This document shows, in pieces, positions 37,318-46,122 of a DNA stretch of 64,000 nt. The stretch is from Microbacterium sp. Se63.02b. GTDB taxonomy: Bacteria; Actinomycetota; Actinomycetes; Actinomycetales; Microbacteriaceae. The stretch is from the NCBI RefSeq assembly GCF_014171575.1, contig NZ_CP050453.1, forward strand, positions 558,001 to 622,000, in the 5' to 3' direction. The first letter of the stretch is position 1, and the number at the start of each line of letters is the position of its first letter. The position numbers and the translations under genes are program-made. The notes under the pieces are model-generated. The model had not been told where the DNA came from, did no database searches, and was given only the letters and a program-made list of their open reading frames with translations.

Positions 37318-38771
37318 ACGCCGTCATGGACCTCGTCGGAGTCGCGTTCGTCATCGTCGCGACGCTGCTCATCGGCGTCTACGGTCTGCGCATCTCGCGT
37401 ACGACGGGAGACTTCTTCGTCGCCTCGCGCACGGTGCGCCCGGTGTGGAACGCGTCCGCGATCAGCGGGGAGTACCTGTCGGCGGGGACCTTCCTCGGGC
37501 TGTCCGGTCTCGTGCTGCTCGACGGCGCCCGCGGCTTCTGGTTCCCCATCGGGTATGCCGCGGGCTATCTCCTCGTGCTCGCCTTCGTCGCGGCGCCGCT
37601 GCGTCGCAGCGGGGCGTACACGATCCCCGACTTCATGGAAGCCCGACTGGAGTCGACCTCGGCGCGCAGGGTGACCAGCATCGCGGTGCTCGTCATCGGG
37701 TGGTTGTACATCGTGCCGCAGCTGCACGGCGCGGGGATCACCCTGTCCGTGGTGGCGGGCCTGCCGGAGTGGGTGGGGGCCGTGACGGTCGCGGTGCTCG
37801 TCGCGGCCGCGGTCGCCGCCGGCGGCATGCGCGCGATCACCTACGTGCAGGCGTTCCAGTACTGGCTCAAGCTCACGGCACTGCTCGTGCCGGTCGTCTT
37901 CCTCGCGTTCGCGCTCAGCGGCGGCCCGCACGACTTCGATCCGGCGCTCGTCTTCCCGGTCGAGGCCGGGCCGTCGGGGTTCGACGCGTACGAGACGGCA
38001 TCCCTGCTGCTCGCACTGCTGCTGGGGACGATGGGGCTGCCGCATGTGCTGGTGCGCTTCTACACGAGCCCGACCGGGGTGTCGGCGCGACGGACTACGG
38101 TCATCGTGATCGGCATGGTCAGTGCCTTCTATGCGGTGTCGAGCACGATGGGGCTGCTGGCGCGCATCGCCGCACCCGACCTCGCGGTGCCCGGTATCGC
38201 CGACACCGTGGTGCTGCTGCTGCCGTCGCGCGTGTTCCCCGGTGTGCTCGGCGAGCTGTTGACGGCACTGATCGTCGCGGGGGCGTTCGCCGCGTTCCTG
38301 GCGACCTCGGCCGGCCTCGTCGTGTCGCTCGCGGGCGTCGTCAGCCAGGACGTGTTCTCAGGGTCGGTGCGCTCGTTCCGGGTGTCCGCCGTGCTGTGCG
38401 CGCTCGTCCCCCTCGGCGTGGCACTGCTCACCGCGCCGGCGGGACTCGGGTCGAGTGTCGGCGTGGTGTTCGTCGTCGCGGCATCCACCCTCTCGCCCGT
38501 CGTGCTGCTCGGGGTGTGGTGGCGCGGGCTCACGGCCCGCGGCGCGGTGGCCGGCATGGTCTCGGGCGGCGTGGCGACGGGGCTCGCCCTGCTCGTGCAC
38601 GCGGCGGTCGACGGGGTCGGGGTCGCCGCGCCCTACCTCGCCCAGCCGGCGGCCTGGACGATCCCGCTCGCCGCCGCGGTGACGGTGGTGGTGTCGCTGC
38701 TCGATCCGCGGGGTCCGTCGCCGAGGGCGGAGCGCTTCCTCGCACGAGTCCACACCCCGGAGCGTGGCTGA
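37314..38771 (+). CDS. Sodium:solute symporter family (ActP/MctC-like carboxylate permease)
   Basis: 485 residues, about 13 helices. SSS motifs: RTTGDFFVASRTVRPVWNAS, SAISGEYLSAGTFLGLSGL, YTIPDFMEARL and GTMGLPHVLVRFYTSPT, the last typical of the acetate/pyruvate/propionate group. It ends the six-gene block cstA-ybdD-lytS-lytTR-small membrane protein-SSS, pointing to joint control of two carboxylate uptake routes. No strong terminator was found in the 59 bases before the convergent gene. Confidence 0.91.
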   Translation: MNAVMDLVGVAFVIVATLLIGVYGLRISRTTGDFFVASRTVRPVWNASAISGEYLSAGTFLGLSGLVLLDGARGFWFPIGYAAGYLLVLAFVAAPLRRSGAYTIPDFMEARLESTSARRVTSIAVLVIGWLYIVPQLHGAGITLSVVAGLPEWVGAVTVAVLVAAAVAAGGMRAITYVQAFQYWLKLTALLVPVVFLAFALSGGPHDFDPALVFPVEAGPSGFDAYETASLLLALLLGTMGLPHVLVRFYTSPTGVSARRTTVIVIGMVSAFYAVSSTMGLLARIAAPDLAVPGIADTVVLLLPSRVFPGVLGELLTALIVAGAFAAFLATSAGLVVSLAGVVSQDVFSGSVRSFRVSAVLCALVPLGVALLTAPAGLGSSVGVVFVVAASTLSPVVLLGVWWRGLTARGAVAGMVSGGVATGLALLVHAAVDGVGVAAPYLAQPAAWTIPLAAAVTVVVSLLDPRGPSPRAERFLARVHTPERG

Positions 38772-38830
38772 CCCGGCGCATCGAACGGCCCGTGGACGGC
38801 GGACGACCAGCGGACGGGGCCCCGGCGGAT

Positions 38831-39954
38831 TCAGGCCGAGGCGGAACGCAGTGACCAGGCCGGCCACCAGCCGTCGGGGAGACGGGCGAGGAGGTCCGCG
38901 GCATCGTCGAGCCGCTGCGCCGGAAGGGAGGGATCGGGCTCGCCGCCGCTCGCTCGGCCGGTGCCGTCGGAGATGTGGATCCGCGTGTGCAGCCAGCGCC
39001 GCTCCCCGATGGGGAACACCTCCCTGAACCCTCCGGCCGCGATCGCGAGCACGGTCTCCTCGACCTGGACGGCCACGGTCTCGGCGGTCTCATCGCAGGC
39101 GTCGCAGGTGCACGTCGGCGCGATCTCCCGGAACAGGGCGCCCGCCTCGATCGCGACGGACTCCGCCGTCATGGTGAGGGTGATCGGCGCACCGATCGTC
39201 GGCCGCAGCTGAAGCACGCGGGCGTCCGACTCGTCGACGGAGCGATCGACTTCGACGTCGTACCAGGTCACGAGATAGTCGACCAGGGCGTCGACGGCGG
39301 GCAGCATGGGCGCGAAACGCTCGGGATGCGACACCCGCGAATAGGCGTCCTCCGGTGGTGAACCGCCGGCCCACCGGGATCCGTATTCGATGACGCGGCC
39401 GCTCTCGTCGACGAACTCCGGGATCTCCAGGGCGGGACGCGTGAACGGCACCGGGGCGACGACGAGTTCGACATCGACGTCATCGTGGGTGAGCGCCTCG
39501 AGTTCGTCCGCGTCGCGGTCGGCCTGGGGCCAGGAGGCGAGCATCTCCCGGAACGCTTCGCGCTGGTGCGGCTGCTCCACGATCCCCCGCAGCAAGCCGG
39601 TGACGGGGATCGACATCGTCGAGGTGCCCACCTCCGCTTCGCCCATCATCCGCCACCGCGCCGCCGGGTGCGCCACCGCGATCGTGTTCCCGAGGAAACG
39701 CGCCGCCGCCTCCGCCAGCTCGGGATCGTCGAGGAGGTCGGCGTGCGCGGCCACGAAGTCCCACAGGGCGCCGAGGTCGGCGGCGAGGGCGGCAGGGTCG
39801 GCTCCGGCATCGCGCGCGAAGGCCTCGAAGAGCTCGAAGCCCTCCACGAATCGCGGAGGGGGACCGGCTCGGGGCTCGGCCAGATCAGCATGGCGGACGC
39901 CATGGCGTCGGGCATGGGCGCGAGCGTCTCGGGGAAGAGATCCGACGTCGGCAT
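38831..39954 (-). pseudogene. DUF6226-like protein with extra N-terminal domain, one frameshift
   Basis: Repaired length about 374 residues. The C-terminal half has YSRVSHPERFAPMLPAVDAL and the Cys-rich motif IAPTCTCDACDETAETVAVQ, which I associate with DUF6226; the N-terminal half (MPTSDLFPETLAPMPDAMAS, then FELFEAFARDAGADPAALAA) is an unfamiliar helical domain with acidic surface. The frame breaks in a run of five C (minus strand) near 39866; total length 1124 fits one lost base. It starts 6 bases from the pirin stop, so it belongs to the GNAT-pirin operon. No function can be assigned. It may originally have been two genes, but no stop separates the halves. Confidence 0.6.
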
Positions 39955-39959
39955 CGGCG

Positions 39960-40894
39960 TCAGAGCTTCCTGCTGCGCGGCATGAGTCGCACGTCGGGGA
40001 GCGGCGGGGCGGGGATGCGCACGTCGTGACCGTCCACCGTGCCGAAGCGGGGGCTGCCGCACCCGTCGCGGACTCCGACTCCCACTCCGCCCGCGCCGCG
40101 ACGATCTCCTCGTGCGTTCGTCCGGCGAAGTTCCACCACATCACGATGTCGTCCTCGAACGGCTCGCCGCCGATCAGGAACAGCAGGGCGCCGTCGTCGC
40201 TCGCCACCTCGACCTCGTCTCGGGAGTCGCCAAGGTAGAGCAGCCCGTTGCGGTCGAGAGGGTGCTCGGCCACCACGGCGTCGCCTTCGACGAGCATCAG
40301 GGCGTGCTCCCAGTCGGAGCGCAGCGGCAGCCGCACGCGCGACCCGGGGGCGACGACGATCTCGGCGCCCACGATCGGGGTGTGCACGGTCGCCGGGGAG
40401 TGCACGCCCGCGAACGCGCCCAGCACGACGGTGGCTTCGGCATCCGCTCCCTCCTCCGCCGTGACGGTGAGCGCCGGGAGCTCCGTGTGCCGCTCGAAAC
40501 CGGCTGCGCCGTGCCGGGTGGCCTCCGGCAGCACGACCCAGAACTGCAGGGCGTCGAGGGGGATCGGATCGTCTCCGATCGAGTACTCGGAGTGCGAGAT
40601 GCCGTCGCCTGCCGTCATCAGGTTGAGCTGGCCGCGTCGCAGATCGGCGTCGCTGCCGAGCGAGTCGCGGTGGCGGATCTCGCCGACGAGCGGCCAGGTC
40701 ACCGTCTGCAGCCCGATGTGCGGATGCGGCTCGACCCGCATCTTCGTGTCGGCGGGCCCGAACCGGTCGAGGAAGCACCAGGCGCCGATCGTCGGCAGGT
40801 TGCGGTGGGGCAGCGCCCGCAGCACGTTCATGCCGCGCACCCCGCCCAGCGGCACATCGCGCGGCTCGAGGATGAGGCGTCGCTGCCCGATCAT
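39960..40894 (-). pseudogene. Pirin family protein, one frameshift near the C-terminus
   Basis: Repaired length about 311 residues. Bicupin pirin fold with metal site: RVEPHPHIGLQTVTWPLVGE (HxHxG, His), RHRDSLGSDADLRRGQLNLM, and TAGDGISHSEYS. The C-terminal cupin includes LLFLIGGEPFEDDIVMWWNF. Bacterial pirins can be quercetinases or redox co-regulators. The break is in a run of five G near 40050; the alternate frame supplies the tail FGTVDGHDVRIPAPP. The length of 935 fits one lost base. ATG at 40894 overlaps the GNAT stop. Confidence 0.86.
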
Positions 40895-41235
40895 TCCGCG
40901 CGGCCCGTCGGATCGTCGTGCACCGAGCCGCCCTGTTCGGGAGCGTGGGCGGGCCAGCGGATCTCGGCGCCGGGGACCTCGTGCGTCTCGAGGTACTTCG
41001 CGATGTACGGGCACAGCGGGACGATCGCCTCACCGCGCTCGACCGCATCCGCCAGCGCGGTCTCGGCGAGCTTCCCCGCCAGCCCCTGTCCCTGGAACGC
41101 CGGGTCGATCTCGGTGTGCAGGAAGCGGATCGATCCGGGGCGGAGGTCGAAGGCCGCGAAGCCCGCGAGCACGTCGCCCGAGCGGATCTCGTAGCGCGAC
41201 GCGTCGTCGTCGCGGGTCACGGTGATGTCGGTCAT
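40891..41235 (-). CDS. GNAT N-acetyltransferase (YidJ/Gtn-like small type)
   Basis: 114 residues, the short GNAT form. Acetyl-CoA motif FQGQGLAGKLAETALADAVE (Q/RxxGxG/A) and C-terminal IVPLCPYIAKYLETHE, whose CPYxxxY pattern is conserved in this subgroup. First gene of the leftward GNAT-pirin-DUF6226 unit; ATG at 41235 after AAGGAG. Substrate unknown. Confidence 0.9.
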   Translation of the reverse strand: MTDITVTRDDDASRYEIRSGDVLAGFAAFDLRPGSIRFLHTEIDPAFQGQGLAGKLAETALADAVERGEAIVPLCPYIAKYLETHEVPGAEIRWPAHAPEQGGSVHDDPTGRAE

Positions 41236-41358
41236 CGGATACTCCTTCTGCGCGTGCCTCCAACCTACGCCCCGCGTGCCGGGTGGGGGACGGTCTCCGG
41301 CGCAGCGAGCTGTGGATGACACGCCGCCCGCGTCGGCGGGGGTCGTTACGCTGGAGGG

Positions 41359-43395
41359 ATGCCGCAGACTCCCCGTGACCCGTACGCGGATCTGCCGTAC
41401 GCCGACGAGCCCTACGACGACGGGTGGGAGTCGAACGCTCCGCCCGAGCCGATGGACTGGGAGCCGCAGGGTGCGGGCTTCGAGCCGCCGCTCGACTGGG
41501 GACAGGGCCCGGTCACTCCGGTGGCGCAGGCAACCGCTCCCGTCATGCGCCGTGCGACCCCGAGCCGCTATCCGACCGCCCGAGAGGCGCTGCACACCGT
41601 CTTCGGGTACGACGACTTCCGCGGCGATCAGGCCGACATCGTCGAGCAGGTCATCGCCGGCGGAGACGCCGTCGTCCTGATGCCGACCGGTGGCGGCAAG
41701 AGCATCACCTATCAGGTGCCTGCGCTCGTGCGCGAGGGCACCGGGCTCGTGATCAGCCCGCTCATCGCGCTCATGCACGACCAGGTCGACGCTCTGCGGG
41801 CGAACGGCGTCAACGCCGCATACCTGAACTCGACGCAGGGGATCGACGAGCGTCGCGAGGTCGAACGGGCGTATGTCGCGGGTGAGCTCGACCTCATCTA
41901 CGTCGCCCCGGAGCGTCTCTCCAGCGCACAGACCACGGCCCTGCTCCAGCGCGGAACCCTCAGTGTGATCGCGATCGATGAGGCGCACTGCGTGTCGCAG
42001 TGGGGTCATGACTTCCGCCCCGACTACCTCGCGCTCGGCGACCTGGGCGAGCGGTTCCCCGGGGTGCCGCGCATGGCGCTCACGGCGACCGCCACCGCCG
42101 CGACCCATAAGGAGATCACCGAGCGGCTGCGTCTCGACGGTGCAAAGCACTTCGTCGCGAGCTTCGACCGCCCGAACATCCAGTACCGGATCGTGCCCAA
42201 GGTCGACCCGCGCAAGCAGCTGGTCGCCTTCATCAAGGCGCAGACCCCGGCGAGCGACGACGGCACGCAGCCCGCGGGCATCGTGTACGCGCTCAGCCGC
42301 AAGTCGGTCGAGCAGACCGCGACCTACCTCGCCGCTCAGGGCCTCGATGCGCTGCCGTACCATGCGGGCCTCCCCGCCGAGGTGCGCGCGACGAACCAGG
42401 CCCGCTTCCTCCGCGAAGACGGCGTCGTCATGGTCGCGACCATCGCGTTCGGCATGGGCATCGACAAACCGGATGTGCGCTTCGTCGCCCACATCGATCT
42501 GCCGAAGTCCGTCGAGGGGTACTACCAGGAGACCGGTCGTGCCGGTCGCGACGGCGAGCCGTCGGTGGCGTGGATGGCGTACGGCCTCGGCGACGTCGTC
42601 CAGCAGCGACGCCTGATCGACCAGAGCCCCGGCGACCGCACGTTCAAGATGCGGATGGGGCAGCACCTCGACGCGATGCTCGCGCTGTGCGAGACGGTCG
42701 AGTGCCGCAGGCAGAACCTCCTCGCCTACTTCGGCCAGGACTCGGAGCCCTGCGGCAACTGCGACACGTGCCTCGACGACACCGAGACCTTCGACGGGCT
42801 CGTGCCCGCGCAGAAGCTGCTCTCGACGATCGTGCGGCTCAAGCGCGAGCGCAATCAGGCGTTCGGGGCGGGGCACCTGATCGACATCCTGCGCGGGGCC
42901 TCGACCGAGCGCATCCGCCAGCAGGGTCACGACAAGCTCGCGACGTACGGCATCGGCAACGACCTCTCCGACCAGGACTGGCGCAGTGTGGTCCGGCAGC
43001 TCCTCGCCCGTGGAATCCTCGTCGCGCAGGGCGACTACGGCACCCTCGCTCCCGGTGAGCAGGCGGCCGGAGTGCTGCGCGGCGAGATGGCGGTGCCGCT
43101 GCGCAAAGACACCATCGGGCGGCCGACCTCCTCGGGGCGCGCGCGCAAGGCCAGTGCGGCCGACGCCCTGGATGCGGGGGACCGTGGGCTGTTCGAGGCG
43201 CTGCGCGCCTGGCGGGCCGAGACCGCGCGCGAGCAGGGCGTTCCCGCGTACATCGTGTTCGGCGACGCGACGCTACGCGCTCTGGCCGAGCATCGTCCGG
43301 CATCGCTCGCCGACCTCGACGGCATCACCGGCGTCGGCGCGAAGAAGCGCGAGGCCTACGGCGAAGGCGTGCTGGCGGTCATCGCGGCCGCCTGA
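41359..43395 (+). CDS. recQ: ATP-dependent DNA helicase RecQ
   Basis: 678 residues. 3'-5' DNA helicase of recombination and fork repair. Walker A MPTGGGKSITYQ, DEAH box IDEAHCVSQWGHDFRPDY, motif VI QETGRAGRDGEPS, RecQ zinc-binding CRRQNLLAYFGQ and CGNCDTCLDD, a winged-helix RQC region, and C-terminal HRDC domain (ADLDGITGVGAKKREAYGEG). About 70 extra acidic/Pro-rich residues precede the helicase core. The last 17 bases overlap the 3' end of the convergent TetR gene. Confidence 0.95.
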   Translation: MPQTPRDPYADLPYADEPYDDGWESNAPPEPMDWEPQGAGFEPPLDWGQGPVTPVAQATAPVMRRATPSRYPTAREALHTVFGYDDFRGDQADIVEQVIAGGDAVVLMPTGGGKSITYQVPALVREGTGLVISPLIALMHDQVDALRANGVNAAYLNSTQGIDERREVERAYVAGELDLIYVAPERLSSAQTTALLQRGTLSVIAIDEAHCVSQWGHDFRPDYLALGDLGERFPGVPRMALTATATAATHKEITERLRLDGAKHFVASFDRPNIQYRIVPKVDPRKQLVAFIKAQTPASDDGTQPAGIVYALSRKSVEQTATYLAAQGLDALPYHAGLPAEVRATNQARFLREDGVVMVATIAFGMGIDKPDVRFVAHIDLPKSVEGYYQETGRAGRDGEPSVAWMAYGLGDVVQQRRLIDQSPGDRTFKMRMGQHLDAMLALCETVECRRQNLLAYFGQDSEPCGNCDTCLDDTETFDGLVPAQKLLSTIVRLKRERNQAFGAGHLIDILRGASTERIRQQGHDKLATYGIGNDLSDQDWRSVVRQLLARGILVAQGDYGTLAPGEQAAGVLRGEMAVPLRKDTIGRPTSSGRARKASAADALDAGDRGLFEALRAWRAETAREQGVPAYIVFGDATLRALAEHRPASLADLDGITGVGAKKREAYGEGVLAVIAAA

Positions 43396-44689
43396 GTGTG
43401 GGCTCCCGGTCGTCGCGAGGCAGCACATCGTCGAGGTGGGCGCGCAGGTGCGCGGCGATGTCGACGGCGTCGCGGTCGTACAGCCACTGGTACTGGAGGC
43501 CGTCCCACATCGCGACGAGCCAGACGGCTTCGTGCGCGGGGTCGCGGTGCGCCGGCAGGTCGCCGTCGATCTGCGCGAGGCGGAAGAGGGCGGTGAAGTA
43601 GTCGATCGTGTTCGCGAACCGGTTCTCGAAGTAGGCGTGCGCGGGATGCGCCGCCGGCACCGCCTCACAGGAGAGCACGGCGTACACCTCGATCAGTCCG
43701 GGTTCTTCCCGCCCATTGAGCGCCGCCCCGTCCGGGATCCCACGGAGCAGCTCGCCGGCTGAAGCGGCACCCGTGATCGCCTGGTTCTCGTTGATGGCGC
43801 TGTCGCGCTCGGCGAGGACGGCGCTGAGCAGAAGCTCCTTGGAGGAGTAATGGTGCAGCAGCGTCGACTTCGATACGCCGACGGCGGTCGCGATGTCCTG
43901 CAGGCTGGTGTCGCCGTAGCCGTCGCGCGCGAACAGGTGCATCGCATCGGCGACGATCTGCGTCCGGCGGCGACGACCGACGGCATACCCCGGATCGATC
44001 TCCGGCGCCGCGGCGATCGGCAGCTCGGGAAGCGGACCGGCCGCACCGGCCGAGCCGGCAGCCTGGTCGTCTTCGGGGTCGCGCCACCCGAGCGGCGACG
44101 CCCACAGGCTCTCGCGTTCTTCGAGCATCGCCACGACGTCGACCCGGTCGGGGAGGTACTGCGAGAGCAGTTGCAATCCGTCCCACCCCGCCGTGTGTCG
44201 CACGGTCTCACCGTCGACATCGCGGTCGGCGGCGATCACGCCGTGGTACTTCGCATCTTCGAGCACGTCGCTGCTCAGGGAGCGCAGCCGGCAGTAGCGT
44301 TCGCGCATGCGCTCGTGCGCGGGGTGGCCGGGCGCTGATGCCTCGCCGGTGAGGGCGGCGAAGAGTTCGAGATAGCCCTCGGTGCGCGCGTTGCGTTCGG
44401 CGAGAGCGGCGAACACCAGGTCACCCGGTTCGGAGGCGGCCGCGATCGCACTGAAGACCGCCTCGTTCTCGGACTCGAGTTCGGCGACGACCTCGGCGAG
44501 CAGATCGTCCTTGGAGGAGAAGTGTCCGAGGAGCCCAGGGTGGCTGACGGATGCGGCCGCGGCGATGTCGCGCAGCGACGTGGAGCGGTACCCGTTGGCG
44601 ACGAAGAGTTCGTGGGCGGCCGAGAGGATGCGCTCTCGCGTGGCGGCGGCGCGGGCGTGTCGTGTGCCCATCGGTGTCGTCGTCGTCAT
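43379..44689 (-). CDS. Tandem TetR regulator (two complete TetR modules in one chain)
   Basis: 436 residues made of two consecutive TetR units. Module 1 (about residues 15-220) starts ATRERILSAAHELFVANGYR and STSLRDIAAAASVSHPGLLG; module 2 (from about residue 235) has RRTQIVADAMHLFARDGYGD and TSLQDIATAVGVSKSTLLHH. Each HTH is followed by its own ligand domain, both with WDGLQxL/YQxL motifs in the C-terminal part (AGWDGLQLLSQYL and AMWDGLQYQWLY). This points to internal duplication giving a covalent pseudo-dimer. The ATG at 44689 follows AGGAGG. It is divergent from the MFS-GH3 operon, which it likely represses through two boxes in the gap. Confidence 0.92.
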   Translation of the reverse strand: MTTTTPMGTRHARAAATRERILSAAHELFVANGYRSTSLRDIAAAASVSHPGLLGHFSSKDDLLAEVVAELESENEAVFSAIAAASEPGDLVFAALAERNARTEGYLELFAALTGEASAPGHPAHERMRERYCRLRSLSSDVLEDAKYHGVIAADRDVDGETVRHTAGWDGLQLLSQYLPDRVDVVAMLEERESLWASPLGWRDPEDDQAAGSAGAAGPLPELPIAAAPEIDPGYAVGRRRRTQIVADAMHLFARDGYGDTSLQDIATAVGVSKSTLLHHYSSKELLLSAVLAERDSAINENQAITGAASAGELLRGIPDGAALNGREEPGLIEVYAVLSCEAVPAAHPAHAYFENRFANTIDYFTALFRLAQIDGDLPAHRDPAHEAVWLVAMWDGLQYQWLYDRDAVDIAAHLRAHLDDVLPRDDREPTLRRPR

Positions 44690-44723
44690 CGCATCCTCCT
44701 TCCTCACCCTATCCTCGCTCATT

Positions 44724-44772
44724 ACCAAATGGTCTGCTTTCACTTACCAGACGGTCGAGTTTCGTGTATGGT
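44724..44772 (+). promoter_or_regulatory. Paired TetR-type boxes over the MFS promoter
   Basis: ACCAAATGGT (44724-44733) and ACCAGACGGT (44746-44755) are near-palindromic boxes 22 bases apart, about two helical turns. The second overlaps a plausible -35 TTACCA (44744-44749) with -10 TATGGT (44767-44772) after a 17-base spacer. Binding here would repress the MFS/GH3 operon and probably the tetR gene itself. Confidence 0.7.
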
Positions 44773-44823
44773 CTTCCCAGAACCGCATCGCCCGAAGATG
44801 TGCGGTGAATCGAAAGGACTGTC

Positions 44824-46120
44824 ATGACAGAGCTGTCATCCGCCGCAGCTGCGGCCGCGGTCGGCACGACGGGCTTCAAGGCCCCTGGTACCACGCCGCC
44901 CAAGACCCCGCGCGGCTACACGCCGGGTCTCGCCGCCGTCAACTTCGGCGTCTACCTCGCCCTGCTCACCCCCGTCATGGTGTCGATGGCGTTCAAGGTG
45001 CAGCACGTCGACCCGGTGAACACCGAGGGCAGCCTCGGGCTCGTGATGGGTGTCGGCGCGATCTTCGCCCTCATCGCCAACCCTCTCGTCGGTCGGCTCT
45101 CCGACCGCACCACCTCGCTGGGGGATGCGTCGCCCGTGGATCCTCGGCGGCGCGATCGTCGGACTCGGCGGGTTCGTGCTCATCGGCGCGGCGACCTCCG
45201 TCTGGATGATCCTGCTCGCCTGGTGCCTCGTGCAGACCGCCATGAACGCGGTGCTCGCCGCCGCCAACGCCACGCTGCCCGACCAGGTGCCGGTCACCAG
45301 CCGCGGCAAGGTCTCCGGCATCATCGGCATCACCACGCCCATCGGCATCCTCGCCGGCAGCTTCATCGTCAACTTCCTCCCCGGCGACTTCGAACGCTTC
45401 GTCGTCCCCGGCGTGATCGCGCTGATCCTCGTGATCGTGTTCGTCCTCACCCTCAAGGACCGCCGCCTGACCGAGAAGCCCTCGGAGAGGTTCACCATCG
45501 GGACGTTCTTCGGCTCGTTCGTCTTCAATCCGCGCAAGCACCCCGACTTCGGCTGGACCTGGCTGACGAAGTTCTTCGTGATGTTCGGGTACGCCGGCAT
45601 CGCCACGTTCCTGCCGCTGTACCTGGTGACCAAGTTCGAGCTCGACGAGCAGGGTGCCGTCGGCACCATCCTCATCGCCAACCTCGCCTCGATGGCGGCC
45701 ATGGCGATCTCCTCGCCCCTCGGCGGCTTCCTCTCGGACAAGATCGGCAAGCGCCGGCCGTTCGTCGCCATCGCCGGCGTGATCATGGTGGTCGGCCTCG
45801 TGATCCTCGCGATCGCCCCCGACGTCACGACGGTCATCGTCGCGCAGGCGATCATCGGGCTCGGCGCCGGTTCGTTCCTCTCGGTCGACCTCGCGCTCGC
45901 CACCGAAGTGCTCCCCAACCCCGACGACGTCGCCAAGGACCTCGGTGTGCTGAACATCGCCAACGCCCTGCCGCAGTCGATCGCTCCGGCCATCGCACCG
46001 GGGATCATCGCGCTCGGCGCGGCCACGCCGCTCGGCGGCTACACCACCTGGTACCTGTTCGGGGCGCTCGTCGCCCTCGCCGGCGCCGTGCTCGTCTACC
46101 GCATCAAGGGAGTCAAGTGA
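44824..46120 (+). pseudogene. MFS transporter (sugar/glycoside uptake type), one frameshift
   Basis: About 432 residues, twelve-helix major facilitator. The N-terminal region ends with the MFS motif A LVGRLSDRTTS; the other frame resumes with MRRPWILGGAIVGLGGFVLI, and the second half has GGFLSDKIGKRRPFVAIAGV. The frame changes at a GGGG run near 45121 by plus one or minus two bases. It resembles the GPH/SLC45-like sugar carriers. A GH3 enzyme begins at the end of the gene, so import and hydrolysis of a glycoside are coupled. Confidence 0.86.
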
Positions 46121-46122
46121 CC

